NCBI GenBank assembly: GCA_030054835.1
Contig: JASGVS010000010.1
Location: 1-64,000, forward strand
DNA: 64,000 nucleotides
Source of the DNA: UBA3910 sp002391465
GTDB taxonomy: Bacteria; Bacillota; Limnochordia; Darwinibacteriales; Darwinibacteriaceae
Reading direction: 5' to 3'
In this document: positions 7,187 to 15,280 of the stretch, piece by piece
Numbering within the stretch: position 1 is the stretch's first letter
Layout of the letters: each line of letters opens with the position of its first letter
Position numbers and translations under genes: made by a program
The notes under the pieces: generated by a model
What the model was told of the DNA's origin: nothing
The model's database searches: none
What the model saw: the letters and a program-made list of their open reading frames with translations, nothing else

Positions 7187-7900
7187 CTAAGCGGAAGAAT
7201 CTTTCCCTGCCCGGTTGCAATTTATATCAGGGATGAGCCAGTCAATGGGCGCGAAGCCATTCTCCTCTAAGAATTTATTAGCCCGGGAAAAATGACGGCA
7301 CCCAAAGAAGCCCCGGTTAGCAGAAAGGGGGCTCGGGTGTGCCGCCTTTAAGACTAAATGCTTTTTGTTAGAAAGTAAAGCCCCTTTGCTCTGGGCATGC
7401 CTGCCCCAGAGCAAAAAGACGATGGGATCGTCTTTAGCGTTAAGCTTTTCAATCACTGCAGTGGTAAAATCCTCCCAGCCCCTTCCCCGGTGGGAAGCGG
7501 CTTGACCTGCCCTGACGGTGAGCACTGTGTTGAGCAGTAAAACGCCCTGCTTCGCCCAGGGTATCAAATACCCATTGTTGGGCAGGGGGATCCCCAAATC
7601 TCTATTCAACTCCTTGAATATGTTCAGCAAGGAAGGTGGGCTTGGTACCCCCGGTTTCACCGAAAAAGCCAAGCCATGGGCCTGGTTTGGCCCGTGGTAA
7701 GGGTCTTGGCCCAAAATAACTACCCTGACATTTGCGTAAGGGGTTGTACGGAGGGCGGTGAAAATATCCCACTTATCGGGATAGATGATCCTAGTCCTGT
7801 ATTCCTCCAGGAGAAACTGCCTCAGCTTAAGATAGTAATCCTGCCTAAACTGATCTCCAATTACCCCATCCCAATCATTACCTAAGCGGACTACTGCCAT
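7187..7900 (-). CDS. ung: uracil-DNA glycosylase, family 1
   Basis: 237 residues with the two signature motifs of family 1 UDG: VILGQDPYHG, with the catalytic Asp66 that activates water, and HPSPLSANRGFFG, with His188. It removes uracil from DNA after cytosine deamination. The start at 7900 overlaps the end of the upstream beta-CASP gene by 10 bp, so the two are translationally linked. Confidence 0.96.
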   Translation of the reverse strand: MAVVRLGNDWDGVIGDQFRQDYYLKLRQFLLEEYRTRIIYPDKWDIFTALRTTPYANVRVVILGQDPYHGPNQAHGLAFSVKPGVPSPPSLLNIFKELNRDLGIPLPNNGYLIPWAKQGVLLLNTVLTVRAGQAASHRGRGWEDFTTAVIEKLNAKDDPIVFLLWGRHAQSKGALLSNKKHLVLKAAHPSPLSANRGFFGCRHFSRANKFLEENGFAPIDWLIPDINCNRAGKDSSA

Positions 7901-10029
7901 TTGGGAGCCCCCTTGAGTTGGAGGAGCTGCTGATACACACTCTCCGCCCCTTCTTCCCCGTTGCTGAGCAGGATCGCAAGCTCTCCGCCCGTGAGCTTGC
8001 CCGCCAAGAACACTCTACAGCCAGGAGCAGTGCCCCGCACCTCGTACCAGCCACCCGGTTTGGCATAGCGTTCCAAAAGCAGTGTGCGGTTTTCAGTGTT
8101 GAGAAGCTCCCCTGCCTGCAGCACCAGCCAGAAACGGTGTAGATCGTGGGCAGTGGAAAAAAGCTGGGGTTCCAATCCTTCCCTGAGAATAGCATAAACG
8201 TTTTCCACTTCCGCTCCCGAACTGGTATATGTATAACCACTGGCTGCCCGTGCGGGCAGGTGGTCTAAGTAGTAAAAGGCGGTTTGGCTCAGTCCAGCCG
8301 GACGCAGCACTTCTTCCCTCACAACTTCCCAGGTGCGTTTGCCAGTCAGTTCTGCCAGCTTTTCCCCAAGTTCTGGGCTGTCCAGGTCAAGATCCCCGGG
8401 CTTAACCGCACCCCGTTCAATCAGCCGTAGGGCAGCTGCCTCTTCGAAGAAATGACGGGCCGAACCCAAGTTAAAGGCAGTAAAGAACGTGTTTTTGATC
8501 TTGTAGCGCCTGTTGGCATAGCCATAGCTAGCCCGCAGTTCTGCCTCTGCCCCCTGTGCTGCTTGAAAGACACCGGCGAAGTTCTCTTCCACATGAACTT
8601 CCTTTAAATCGGCAGACCAGGTGCTCCGCACCTCTTTACCCCGGAGCACAAAAACTTCATCCAGCTTGGGCACAGTAACCGGGACGTGCAGTTCTTTGCG
8701 GATTAATTCGGCAAAACCATGGCAGGCCTCGGGCTCGCCGTGGGTGACAAACACCCGGCCGATATGGCGAAAGCGCTTAAGCCAGTTCATGAGCGCCTCT
8801 TGGTCCCCATGGGCAGAGAACCCACTGATGGTATCCACACTGGCCCAGACCCTAATGCGCTCCCCGTGGATGCGCACTTCTTCCGCCCGGTCCTGCAGGC
8901 GCCGACCCAGGGTACCCACTGCCTGATAGCCAACAAGCAGGACCCCCGCTTCCCTGCGCCAAAGGTTGTGTTTCAAATGATGCTTGATCCTACCAGCATC
9001 GGCCATTCCGCTGCCGGCAATAATTATCACCCCGCCTGTAATGGAGTTGAGGGCGATGGACTCTTCGACGCTCTCGGTGTAGTGCAGGCCGGGGAACTCA
9101 AAGGGCGAACGCCCTTCCCGCAGCATGCTGCGGGTCTCGTAATCAAAAACTTGGGCATGGCTTTGATAAACCTCCGTTGCCGCGGTAGCCAACGGGCTGT
9201 CCACATACACCGTCAAAGGGGGAACATCGCCCCGATCCTGCAGCACCCGTAATGCGTAGAGCAGATCCTGCGTCCGCCCCACCGCAAAGGAGGGGATCAA
9301 GAGATTGCCTCCCCGCCGCAGGGTATCGTTCACCACCTGGGCCAGGTGGGTAAAACGCTCGTCCCGCTTTTCATGCAGCCTGGTACCGTAGGTAGATTCG
9401 ATGATTAAATAATCCGCTTCGGCAATAAAGGTGGGGTCTTGAATAATGGGCTGATCCAGGCCCCCCAAGTCACCGGAAAAGACAAACTTGCTTGTCTCCC
9501 CGTTTTCCGTAACCCACAGCTCCACAATGGCCGCACCTAGAATGTGCCCCGCGTCGCGCATGCGGAGCCGCAAACCGGGCAGCACAGTAACCTCCTCATC
9601 GTACACCATCCGCCTGAACTGCCCTTGGGTGTTTAAAGCGTCCTCGACCGTGTAAATGGGAGCAAGGAGGGGTTTACCCTGCCGACGCAGTTTGCGATTT
9701 TTCCGCTCCACCTCAGTCTCCTGGATATGCCCCGAATCGGCCAGCATAACCCGGCACAAATCGGCAGTTACCCCGGTGGCGTAGATGGGCCCATGGAAGC
9801 CCCGTTTCACCAACTTGGGCAGAAGCCCACTGTGGTCAATATGGGCATGGGTGAGAATAACAGCATCGATCTCCCGCGGTGAATAGGGAAAATCTCCGTA
9901 GTTGCGCTGTTTCAACTCCTCCGGACCGTGGAACATCCCGCAGTCAATAAGTACCTGATACTGATCAAATGAGAGCAAATAAGAGGAGCCGCTCGTTGTC
10001 TCCGCCGCTCCCAAAAACTGCAGCTGCAT
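7891..10029 (-). CDS. MBL/beta-CASP metallohydrolase fused to a degenerate serine beta-lactamase-like domain
   Basis: 712 residues. Residues 1-460 form a metallo-beta-lactamase fold (zinc motif HAHIDH at 61-66, later DAGHILG and FSGDLGG) with a beta-CASP insert and the final FSAHGD and VTHGEPEA motifs, as in RNA-processing nucleases of the CPSF-73/YsgC type. Residues about 485-705 look like a class C beta-lactamase/serine hydrolase: YGYANRRYKIKNT, FNLGSARHFF, LTGKRTWEVVREEVLRPAGL and LPARAASGY. The SxxK catalytic site reads Ser523-Ala-Arg-His526, lacking the Lys, and the YxN segment appears deleted, so this half is probably inactive and perhaps a binding module. It heads the gene pair with ung. 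Confidence 0.85.
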   Translation of the reverse strand: MQLQFLGAAETTSGSSYLLSFDQYQVLIDCGMFHGPEELKQRNYGDFPYSPREIDAVILTHAHIDHSGLLPKLVKRGFHGPIYATGVTADLCRVMLADSGHIQETEVERKNRKLRRQGKPLLAPIYTVEDALNTQGQFRRMVYDEEVTVLPGLRLRMRDAGHILGAAIVELWVTENGETSKFVFSGDLGGLDQPIIQDPTFIAEADYLIIESTYGTRLHEKRDERFTHLAQVVNDTLRRGGNLLIPSFAVGRTQDLLYALRVLQDRGDVPPLTVYVDSPLATAATEVYQSHAQVFDYETRSMLREGRSPFEFPGLHYTESVEESIALNSITGGVIIIAGSGMADAGRIKHHLKHNLWRREAGVLLVGYQAVGTLGRRLQDRAEEVRIHGERIRVWASVDTISGFSAHGDQEALMNWLKRFRHIGRVFVTHGEPEACHGFAELIRKELHVPVTVPKLDEVFVLRGKEVRSTWSADLKEVHVEENFAGVFQAAQGAEAELRASYGYANRRYKIKNTFFTAFNLGSARHFFEEAAALRLIERGAVKPGDLDLDSPELGEKLAELTGKRTWEVVREEVLRPAGLSQTAFYYLDHLPARAASGYTYTSSGAEVENVYAILREGLEPQLFSTAHDLHRFWLVLQAGELLNTENRTLLLERYAKPGGWYEVRGTAPGCRVFLAGKLTGGELAILLSNGEEGAESVYQQLLQLKGAPKWQ

Positions 10030-10139
10030 TGGTTCGCCCCCTTCTAGACTGGTCTTGTGCGGTTACGGTATTAAATCTTCGTAAAACGCCAGCCAAAATC
10101 CTGCCTAAAGGGGGAAATGGTGAAGAAAGGAACGATTTT

Positions 10140-10661
10140 CTAAGTCCCAGACTCGGTTCTAAGGCAGCGTACAATTTCCTCCGCCACTTGGTCTGGCGTA
10201 AGGTGATCGGTGGCGATTTCAACCTTCGCAGCGGCCTGGTAGGCGGCTTCCCTTTGGGCCAACAGCTTCCCGATTCTCTCCACTGATGCATCTGGGCCCA
10301 GTAGAGGTCTACTCAAATCCCCTGCTAGCCGCTGGGCAATAGTTTCAGGTTCTGCGGTGAGAAGAATTAGGACACCCTTTTCCCGCAGGGCCCGGACATT
10401 CTCTGGGTCGAGCACAGCCCCTCCTCCGGTGGCCAGAACAAGTCCACGTTTTTGAGCCAGGCTGCGGATCGCTTCTTTCTCCAATTTGCGAAAGGCTGCT
10501 TCACCTTTTGCGGCAAAAAACTCGGTGATGGAAACACCGAGTTTCGCTTCTAGAAGCTCATCTAGATCGACAAACTCCCTCTTTAGTCTAAGTGCCAGTT
10601 CTCTACCCACAGACGTCTTCCCCACACCCATAAAGCCCATGAGCACTATATTCCGCTTCAC
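10140..10661 (-). CDS. aroK: shikimate kinase
   Basis: 173 residues with Walker A GFMGVGKTSVG, the shikimate-binding DLDELLE segment, ATGGGAV and the lid Arg region SRPLLG. It converts shikimate to shikimate 3-phosphate with ATP. GTG at 10661 overlaps the aroQ stop (GTGA), showing translational coupling. It is the last gene of the aro operon. Confidence 0.95.
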   Translation of the reverse strand: MKRNIVLMGFMGVGKTSVGRELALRLKREFVDLDELLEAKLGVSITEFFAAKGEAAFRKLEKEAIRSLAQKRGLVLATGGGAVLDPENVRALREKGVLILLTAEPETIAQRLAGDLSRPLLGPDASVERIGKLLAQREAAYQAAAKVEIATDHLTPDQVAEEIVRCLRTESGT

Positions 10662-11101
10662 TTTTCCGCCCCCCGCATTTCAAACACCGCGTACAGGGCT
10701 AACAGGTATGACCTGACACCAAAGCCGCTGATCTGACCAACGCAGACCGGGGCAATGACCGATTTATGGCGGAACTCTTCCCTGGCTTGAATGTTGCTTA
10801 GGTGTACCTCAATGGTGGGGATCTCCACAGCAGCCAATGCATCCCTCAGGGCGTAGCTGTAATGACTGAAGGCACCCGGGTTGAAGATGATCCAGTCGTA
10901 GGCACCTACCGCCTGATGGATCTTTTCGATCAGAACCCCTTCCCGGTTGGACTGGGCGAAACTCACTTCAATGCCCAACTGGTTGCCCAGGGAGGCGATC
11001 TCTTCGTTAATCTGATCCAGTGTCATGTAACCGTAGATTTCAGGTTCGCGCTGCCCCAAAAGGTTCAAATTGGGGCCGTGGAGTACTAAGACCTTGGTCA
11101 T
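10658..11101 (-). CDS. aroQ: type II 3-dehydroquinate dehydratase
   Basis: 147 residues, the normal size for the dodecameric type II enzyme. Motifs are HGPNLNLLGQREPEIYG with the catalytic Tyr, NPGAFSHYSYALRDAL with the conserved Asn, and EVHLSNI with the active-site His. It dehydrates 3-dehydroquinate to 3-dehydroshikimate. It overlaps aroE and aroK by 4 nt at either end. Confidence 0.96.
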   Translation of the reverse strand: MTKVLVLHGPNLNLLGQREPEIYGYMTLDQINEEIASLGNQLGIEVSFAQSNREGVLIEKIHQAVGAYDWIIFNPGAFSHYSYALRDALAAVEIPTIEVHLSNIQAREEFRHKSVIAPVCVGQISGFGVRSYLLALYAVFEMRGAEK

Positions 11102-11931
11102 TTCTGTACCTCCTTAGCCATAACAGCCAGGATTTCTTCTCCCATTTCAGGGGAAGCCTTCCGCCCCTGCCAAATCTCCTGGGAGCGAATTCCCTGATAA
11201 ACCAGCATGGGCAGGCCGTTCTCCACTAGACACCCTGCCTGTTCTGCCTGCTGCAGGAGCAGACTGCGGGCGGGGTTGTAGTTCAAGTCATAAACAAGTT
11301 CCGCGCCTTCCAAATAGCTGGGATGGATGGGCGAATGGCCCACCAATGGGGGCATGCCCACCGGTGTGGCGTTCACAATCATCTCATACTTCTGCCTGGG
11401 TATCCGCTCGATGTTGCATACTTCCGAATCCACATTGGGAAAGCGTTTGTCTAAATACAATTTTAACTGGTAAGCGGTCTCCACTTCCCGGTTGGCAATG
11501 GTGAAGGAGCAGCCTAATCTAGCAAGCTCCAAGGCAACCGTGTAGGCGGCACCGCCCGCACCAAGGATCAAGATGTGTTTGTCCGTGGCGTCGTAATCTA
11601 GACGTTCCAGGCCCGCCATAAAGCCCACACCGTCTGTATTATACCCAATCAAGCGTCCGTCTTCGTTTTTTACCGTGTTCACTGCAGAAAAGATCTCGGC
11701 ACTGAGATCCAGTTCGTCTAGGAGGGGAATAATCTCCTTTTTGTGGGGAGATGTGACGTTAAAGCCGGCAAAGTTGCGCCTAAACATCTCTACCCCCACT
11801 GCCAGCTCGCTAGGAAGTACTTCCCAAGCGATGTAGGTATGGGGAAGAGCCCAGGCGGTGAAGATCAGTTTGTGTAGAAACGGTGAATAGGTATGTTCTA
11901 AGGGATAACCAATCAAGGCATATGCTTTCAT
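11098..11931 (-). CDS. aroE: shikimate dehydrogenase
   Basis: 277 residues. The N-terminal substrate domain carries YPLEHTYSPFLH and FNVTSPHKKEIIPLLDE (catalytic Lys). The C-terminal Rossmann domain has LGAGGAAYTVALEL and INREVETA-like and NATPVGM motifs. It reduces 3-dehydroshikimate with NADPH. It starts 4 nt after the aroA stop and overlaps aroQ by 4 nt. Confidence 0.95.
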   Translation of the reverse strand: MKAYALIGYPLEHTYSPFLHKLIFTAWALPHTYIAWEVLPSELAVGVEMFRRNFAGFNVTSPHKKEIIPLLDELDLSAEIFSAVNTVKNEDGRLIGYNTDGVGFMAGLERLDYDATDKHILILGAGGAAYTVALELARLGCSFTIANREVETAYQLKLYLDKRFPNVDSEVCNIERIPRQKYEMIVNATPVGMPPLVGHSPIHPSYLEGAELVYDLNYNPARSLLLQQAEQAGCLVENGLPMLVYQGIRSQEIWQGRKASPEMGEEILAVMAKEVQK

Positions 11932-11935
11932 TTTC

Positions 11936-13198
11936 TCACCCCACTATTAACCCTGCCCAGGTTTCTTGAAAGCCTGGAAAGGAAAGATCTAGCAACCCGC
12001 CCGATTCTGTTTTGGCCAAGCCCCCACTGATTAGGGACACCACTTCCCAGGCCAGGGCCAGGCGGTGATCACCATAGTTCTCAAGGAAACCACTACCCAG
12101 CTTAGTGGGTCCGGTAATCTCCAAACCGTCCGGCAGCTCAGTAATATTGGCCCCAATCTTATTCAGCTCCCGGGCGAGATTCGCTAGGCGGTCAGACTCC
12201 TTGCTCCTGAGTTCTGCCGCATTTCGGATAATCGTTGTACCTTCCGCCTGGGTTGCCACAACGGCTAGAATAGGTATTTCATCCACCAAACGAGGAATGA
12301 TCGCCCCTTCCACCGTCGCAGCTGCCAGCTCGTCTGCACCGCGGACAACGACAGTACCGAAGGGTTCGCCCCCCACTTCCTGCAGATCCACAATCTCAAC
12401 TAAGGCACCCATCTGTCCCAGCACTTCGAGGAAGCCAAGCCGGGTTGGATTGAGCCCAACGTTTTCCACAACAAGCTCAGAACCTGGCAAAAGAACGGCT
12501 GCCCCGATCAAAAAGGCAGCAGCAGATAAGTCGCCGGGAATGTATACTTCCCGGCCTTCCAAAGGAGTGCCGCCCGTGATTTGAATGGTCCCCTCGATGC
12601 GGCGCAGTTGGGCGCCGCTTTCCTTGAGCATACGTTCGGTGTGATCCCTTGACTGCACAGGTTCAACAATCTGGCTTGTCCCTTCTGCCTGCAGAGCAGC
12701 AAAGAGAATTGCCGATTTGACCTGGGCGTGGGGTATGGGCAGCTCATAGCGGATCCCCTTGAGTCCGCCGCCCCGGATGGTAAGGGGCGCCAGATTACTG
12801 CCCGCAGCACCGTACATATCCGCGCCCATCTTGCGCAGTGGATCAATGATGGCACCCATGGGACGGCTGCGCAGGGATGGTCCACCATCCAGGAAACTCA
12901 AGAAGTCCTGGCCGGCCAGTACACCGGCCAGCATGCGCAGGGTAGCCCCCGATTCATTACAAAAGAGCACTTCTTCCGTCCTGTCCAGACGAAAGCCGCG
13001 CCCTTCCACATGCCAAGCTTCCTTATTTTTGTGGATGGAAACGCCCAGCTGCGCCAAACAGCGCCTGGTACATGAACAATCCAGACCTTCGTTTAACCCA
13101 TGAATAACTGAAGGCCCATGGCTGAGGCTGCTGATAATAAGAGCCCGATGGGAAATGGCCTTGTCCCCGGGCACCACAGTGCGACCCAGCAATTTCAT
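11936..13198 (-). CDS. aroA: 3-phosphoshikimate 1-carboxyvinyltransferase (EPSP synthase)
   Basis: 420 residues from ATG at 13198, which is preceded by AGGGGGG at 7 nt; the open frame runs 23 codons further without support. It shows GDKAISHRALI, GNESGATLRML-type (here CNESGATLRML) and KSKESDRL-like (RSKESDRLANL) motifs. It joins PEP to shikimate 3-phosphate in aromatic amino-acid synthesis. It is the first gene of aroA-aroE-aroQ-aroK, behind a sigma-A promoter. The operon lacks aroB, aroC and DAHP synthase, which must be elsewhere. Confidence 0.94.
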   Translation of the reverse strand: MKLLGRTVVPGDKAISHRALIISSLSHGPSVIHGLNEGLDCSCTRRCLAQLGVSIHKNKEAWHVEGRGFRLDRTEEVLFCNESGATLRMLAGVLAGQDFLSFLDGGPSLRSRPMGAIIDPLRKMGADMYGAAGSNLAPLTIRGGGLKGIRYELPIPHAQVKSAILFAALQAEGTSQIVEPVQSRDHTERMLKESGAQLRRIEGTIQITGGTPLEGREVYIPGDLSAAAFLIGAAVLLPGSELVVENVGLNPTRLGFLEVLGQMGALVEIVDLQEVGGEPFGTVVVRGADELAAATVEGAIIPRLVDEIPILAVVATQAEGTTIIRNAAELRSKESDRLANLARELNKIGANITELPDGLEITGPTKLGSGFLENYGDHRLALAWEVVSLISGGLAKTESGGLLDLSFPGFQETWAGLIVG

Positions 13199-13256
13199 TG
13201 CGTTTCCCCCCTGCGAGATTACCACGGGCGATAGAATCGCATCGCTTCTATTACCT

Positions 13257-13286
13257 ATTTTACCCAACTTTGGATCTATTTGTCAA
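13257..13286 (-). promoter_or_regulatory. sigma-A promoter of the aro operon
   Basis: Minus strand TTGACA (13286-13281), 18-bp spacer, TAAAAT (13262-13257), about 60 bp upstream of the aroA ATG. No T-box or other attenuator is visible in the short leader. Confidence 0.75.
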
Positions 13287-13296
13287 TTAAACCCAA

Positions 13297-13319
13297 GCTG
13301 AGCGGCTAGTAGGCTCAGC
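13297..13319 (-). terminator. hairpin at the end of the ABC exporter operon
   Basis: GCTGAGC and GCTCAGC arms with a 9-nt loop overlap the permease stop codon and are followed on the minus strand by TTGGGTTT. The T tract is weak. Confidence 0.45.
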
Positions 13320-14172
13320 CTTGACTCCGGTAAAGCATCCGCCACACGCCCAGAGTAAAGAAAACAAGGGCAGTAACCACAAGGATGAGTAAACTCACCC
13401 AGGGACTGACCGCGCTGTCGCCGAACCTGAAAACCACACCCATCATGGTCTGAAACTCCTCGAGCACAGCGCCGGGAGCCCCAGCAAAGGCCAGATTCAT
13501 GGGCACCTCCATCAAAACCTGCCGGAACAAACATGCGGCATGGGAGATGGGAAAGAGTTTGATCGCAGTTTGGACGGACGGGGGCAGAACCCCTAGGGGA
13601 ACGTAAATACCCATCAAAAAGCCGATCAGAGTCCCCACCACAGTACTAGCCACACCAAAGGCGTTCTGGGTTTTGAAAAACGAGACTAGGAAAAAGAGTA
13701 TGGCTCCGCTCACAGTGGTGGAGAGGAGAATAAGGCCAAGGACCTTGACAAGGCCTGCAATTGGCAGGATGCTGCCGCCGTTAGCAACGATGTAAAGTTC
13801 AGTTAGAAGCAGAGCAACCAAGCCCATAACCACTCCCACCGTGAGGGTAGAAAGGAGGTAACCTCCCACGATGGTGCTGCGTTTGATGGGAGACGTCTGG
13901 AAGTCCTGGGCAATACCCCTGGCCCGGTCCTCCACCACCACACCGACGGCACCCATGGTTGTGGTGACTGCGGTTACGGCCAAAAGACCCGCCATAATCC
14001 AGCTGTCCATAAGGAACCTGGCCGCCGGCACTCCTTCCATGTCTGCCATTACCGTATCACCAAGGAAAAGGACATAGAGACCAATAATGATAAACACGGC
14101 TAGAAGGGAGAAAAAGACAGAGGCCCGATCTCTGAAAAAGAGCTTCAGATTGCGGAGAGCGAAGGTAATCAT
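13315..14172 (-). CDS. ABC-2 type transporter permease
   Basis: 285 residues with about six membrane helices in the ABC-2 pattern: an N-terminal helix near 25-40, a cluster near 60-190 and a last helix near 255-275. It forms the membrane channel for the ATPase encoded just upstream, with a 4-nt overlap, like DrrB-type drug or lipid exporters. The substrate is not evident. ATG at 14172 follows AGGAGA. Confidence 0.88.
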   Translation of the reverse strand: MITFALRNLKLFFRDRASVFFSLLAVFIIIGLYVLFLGDTVMADMEGVPAARFLMDSWIMAGLLAVTAVTTTMGAVGVVVEDRARGIAQDFQTSPIKRSTIVGGYLLSTLTVGVVMGLVALLLTELYIVANGGSILPIAGLVKVLGLILLSTTVSGAILFFLVSFFKTQNAFGVASTVVGTLIGFLMGIYVPLGVLPPSVQTAIKLFPISHAACLFRQVLMEVPMNLAFAGAPGAVLEEFQTMMGVVFRFGDSAVSPWVSLLILVVTALVFFTLGVWRMLYRSQG

Positions 14173-15083
14173 GGGCGGATCTCCTTTCCTGTGATGCCGA
14201 TGAAGGCATCGTCCATAGTACCCTGGATTACTTCAAAGCCGGAAATATGGTCCCGCACCCTGTCGATTATGGGCAGGGCAGCGAAGGTAGAAGGAATGTC
14301 AATGGCTACCACATCTGCCTGTTCCCTAAAGCTTAAAGACATCTCCATGAGAAGTCCACGCAGCGTTTTCAGATCGTCTGTCCAGAGCCGCAGCTGATCC
14401 CGAGCGTATTCTTCCTTCAGCTGGGCAGGGGTACCCTTCGCTGCGATCTCCCCATGGTCGATCACGATCACATAGTCCGCACCTGCCGCCTCTTCCATGT
14501 AATGGGTGGTGAGAAAGACGGTCATCTCGTTTTCCCGCTGCAGGGCATGGATTCTATCCCACACATTACGGCGGGTTTGGGCGTCAAGACCGGTGGTGGG
14601 CTCATCCAAAAAGAGAATCTTGGGCCTATTCACAAGTGCCCGGGCCAGATCTGCCCGGCGCCGCTGGCCGCCCGAAAGCTGGCCGTAGGGACGGTTGAGA
14701 AACTCGGTTACCTCTGCCTCTTCTGCTGCCCGCTGGACTGCCTTCTCCAGGACTTGACCCTTTAGGCCGTAGAAACTGCCCCGGGTCAAAAGATTCTCCT
14801 TCACGGTCAAAAGATCGTCAAGGTAGTTACCCTGAAAGACAACGCCGATGGAGGAGCGGATTTGACCATCCTCCCTACCCAGTTCATGGCCGTTGATTCT
14901 AGCACTGCCCCGGTCCGCTTTGAGGGCGGTGGAGAGAATACCGATGGTAGTAGTCTTACCCGCACCATTGGGCCCCAAAAAAGCAAAGAACTTGCCCTTC
15001 TCCACGTAAAAGTCAATACCCCGCACCGCCTCAATCTGGCCGTAGGATTTCCTCAACCCCTGTACTTCAATAGCTTTCTCCAT
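14169..15083 (-). CDS. ABC transporter ATP-binding protein (DrrA-like)
   Basis: About 304 residues with Walker A GPNGAGKTT, Q-loop, signature LSGGQRRRADLARAL, Walker B ILFLDEPTTGLD and the H-loop TTHYMEEA. The C-terminal extension of about 80 residues is typical of DrrA/CcmA-like exporters. ATG at 15083 is preferred over GTG at 15086 because GGCGG lies 7 nt ahead. It energises export by the overlapping permease. Confidence 0.92.
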   Translation of the reverse strand: MEKAIEVQGLRKSYGQIEAVRGIDFYVEKGKFFAFLGPNGAGKTTTIGILSTALKADRGSARINGHELGREDGQIRSSIGVVFQGNYLDDLLTVKENLLTRGSFYGLKGQVLEKAVQRAAEEAEVTEFLNRPYGQLSGGQRRRADLARALVNRPKILFLDEPTTGLDAQTRRNVWDRIHALQRENEMTVFLTTHYMEEAAGADYVIVIDHGEIAAKGTPAQLKEEYARDQLRLWTDDLKTLRGLLMEMSLSFREQADVVAIDIPSTFAALPIIDRVRDHISGFEVIQGTMDDAFIGITGKEIRP

Positions 15084-15214
15084 CACGAAACCGCCTTTGT
15101 CTTCGGCTCCCCCCTATAGACGTACCCAGTTTAGCCGTTTGGATTAGGGAACCGAATGGATTGTCTCTGAGTATTTCAGGCGCAGTCTCCCTTTTCCTTC
15201 CTCCCAAAGTGAAA

Positions 15215-15242
15215 CTCTCCCGGTCTGGTTTGCCCGGGAGAG
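15215..15242 (-). terminator. terminator of the dynamin/M48 operon
   Basis: A 9-bp G+C-rich stem, CTCTCCCGG (15215-15223) with CCGGGAGAG (15234-15242), lies 38 nt past the last dynamin gene and is followed on the minus strand by TTTCACTTT. Confidence 0.75.
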
Positions 15243-15280
15243 AACAACCACCCACTCTTCATCATTTGACGGGTCGGTTC

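Noticed and set aside
7891..10029. Antibiotic-resistance beta-lactamase
   Set aside because: The metallo part has beta-CASP motifs of RNA nucleases, the serine part lacks its catalytic Lys, and there is no signal peptide.
13199..13256. T-box or attenuator in the aroA leader
   Set aside because: The leader is too short and lacks the T-box sequence and a terminator hairpin.
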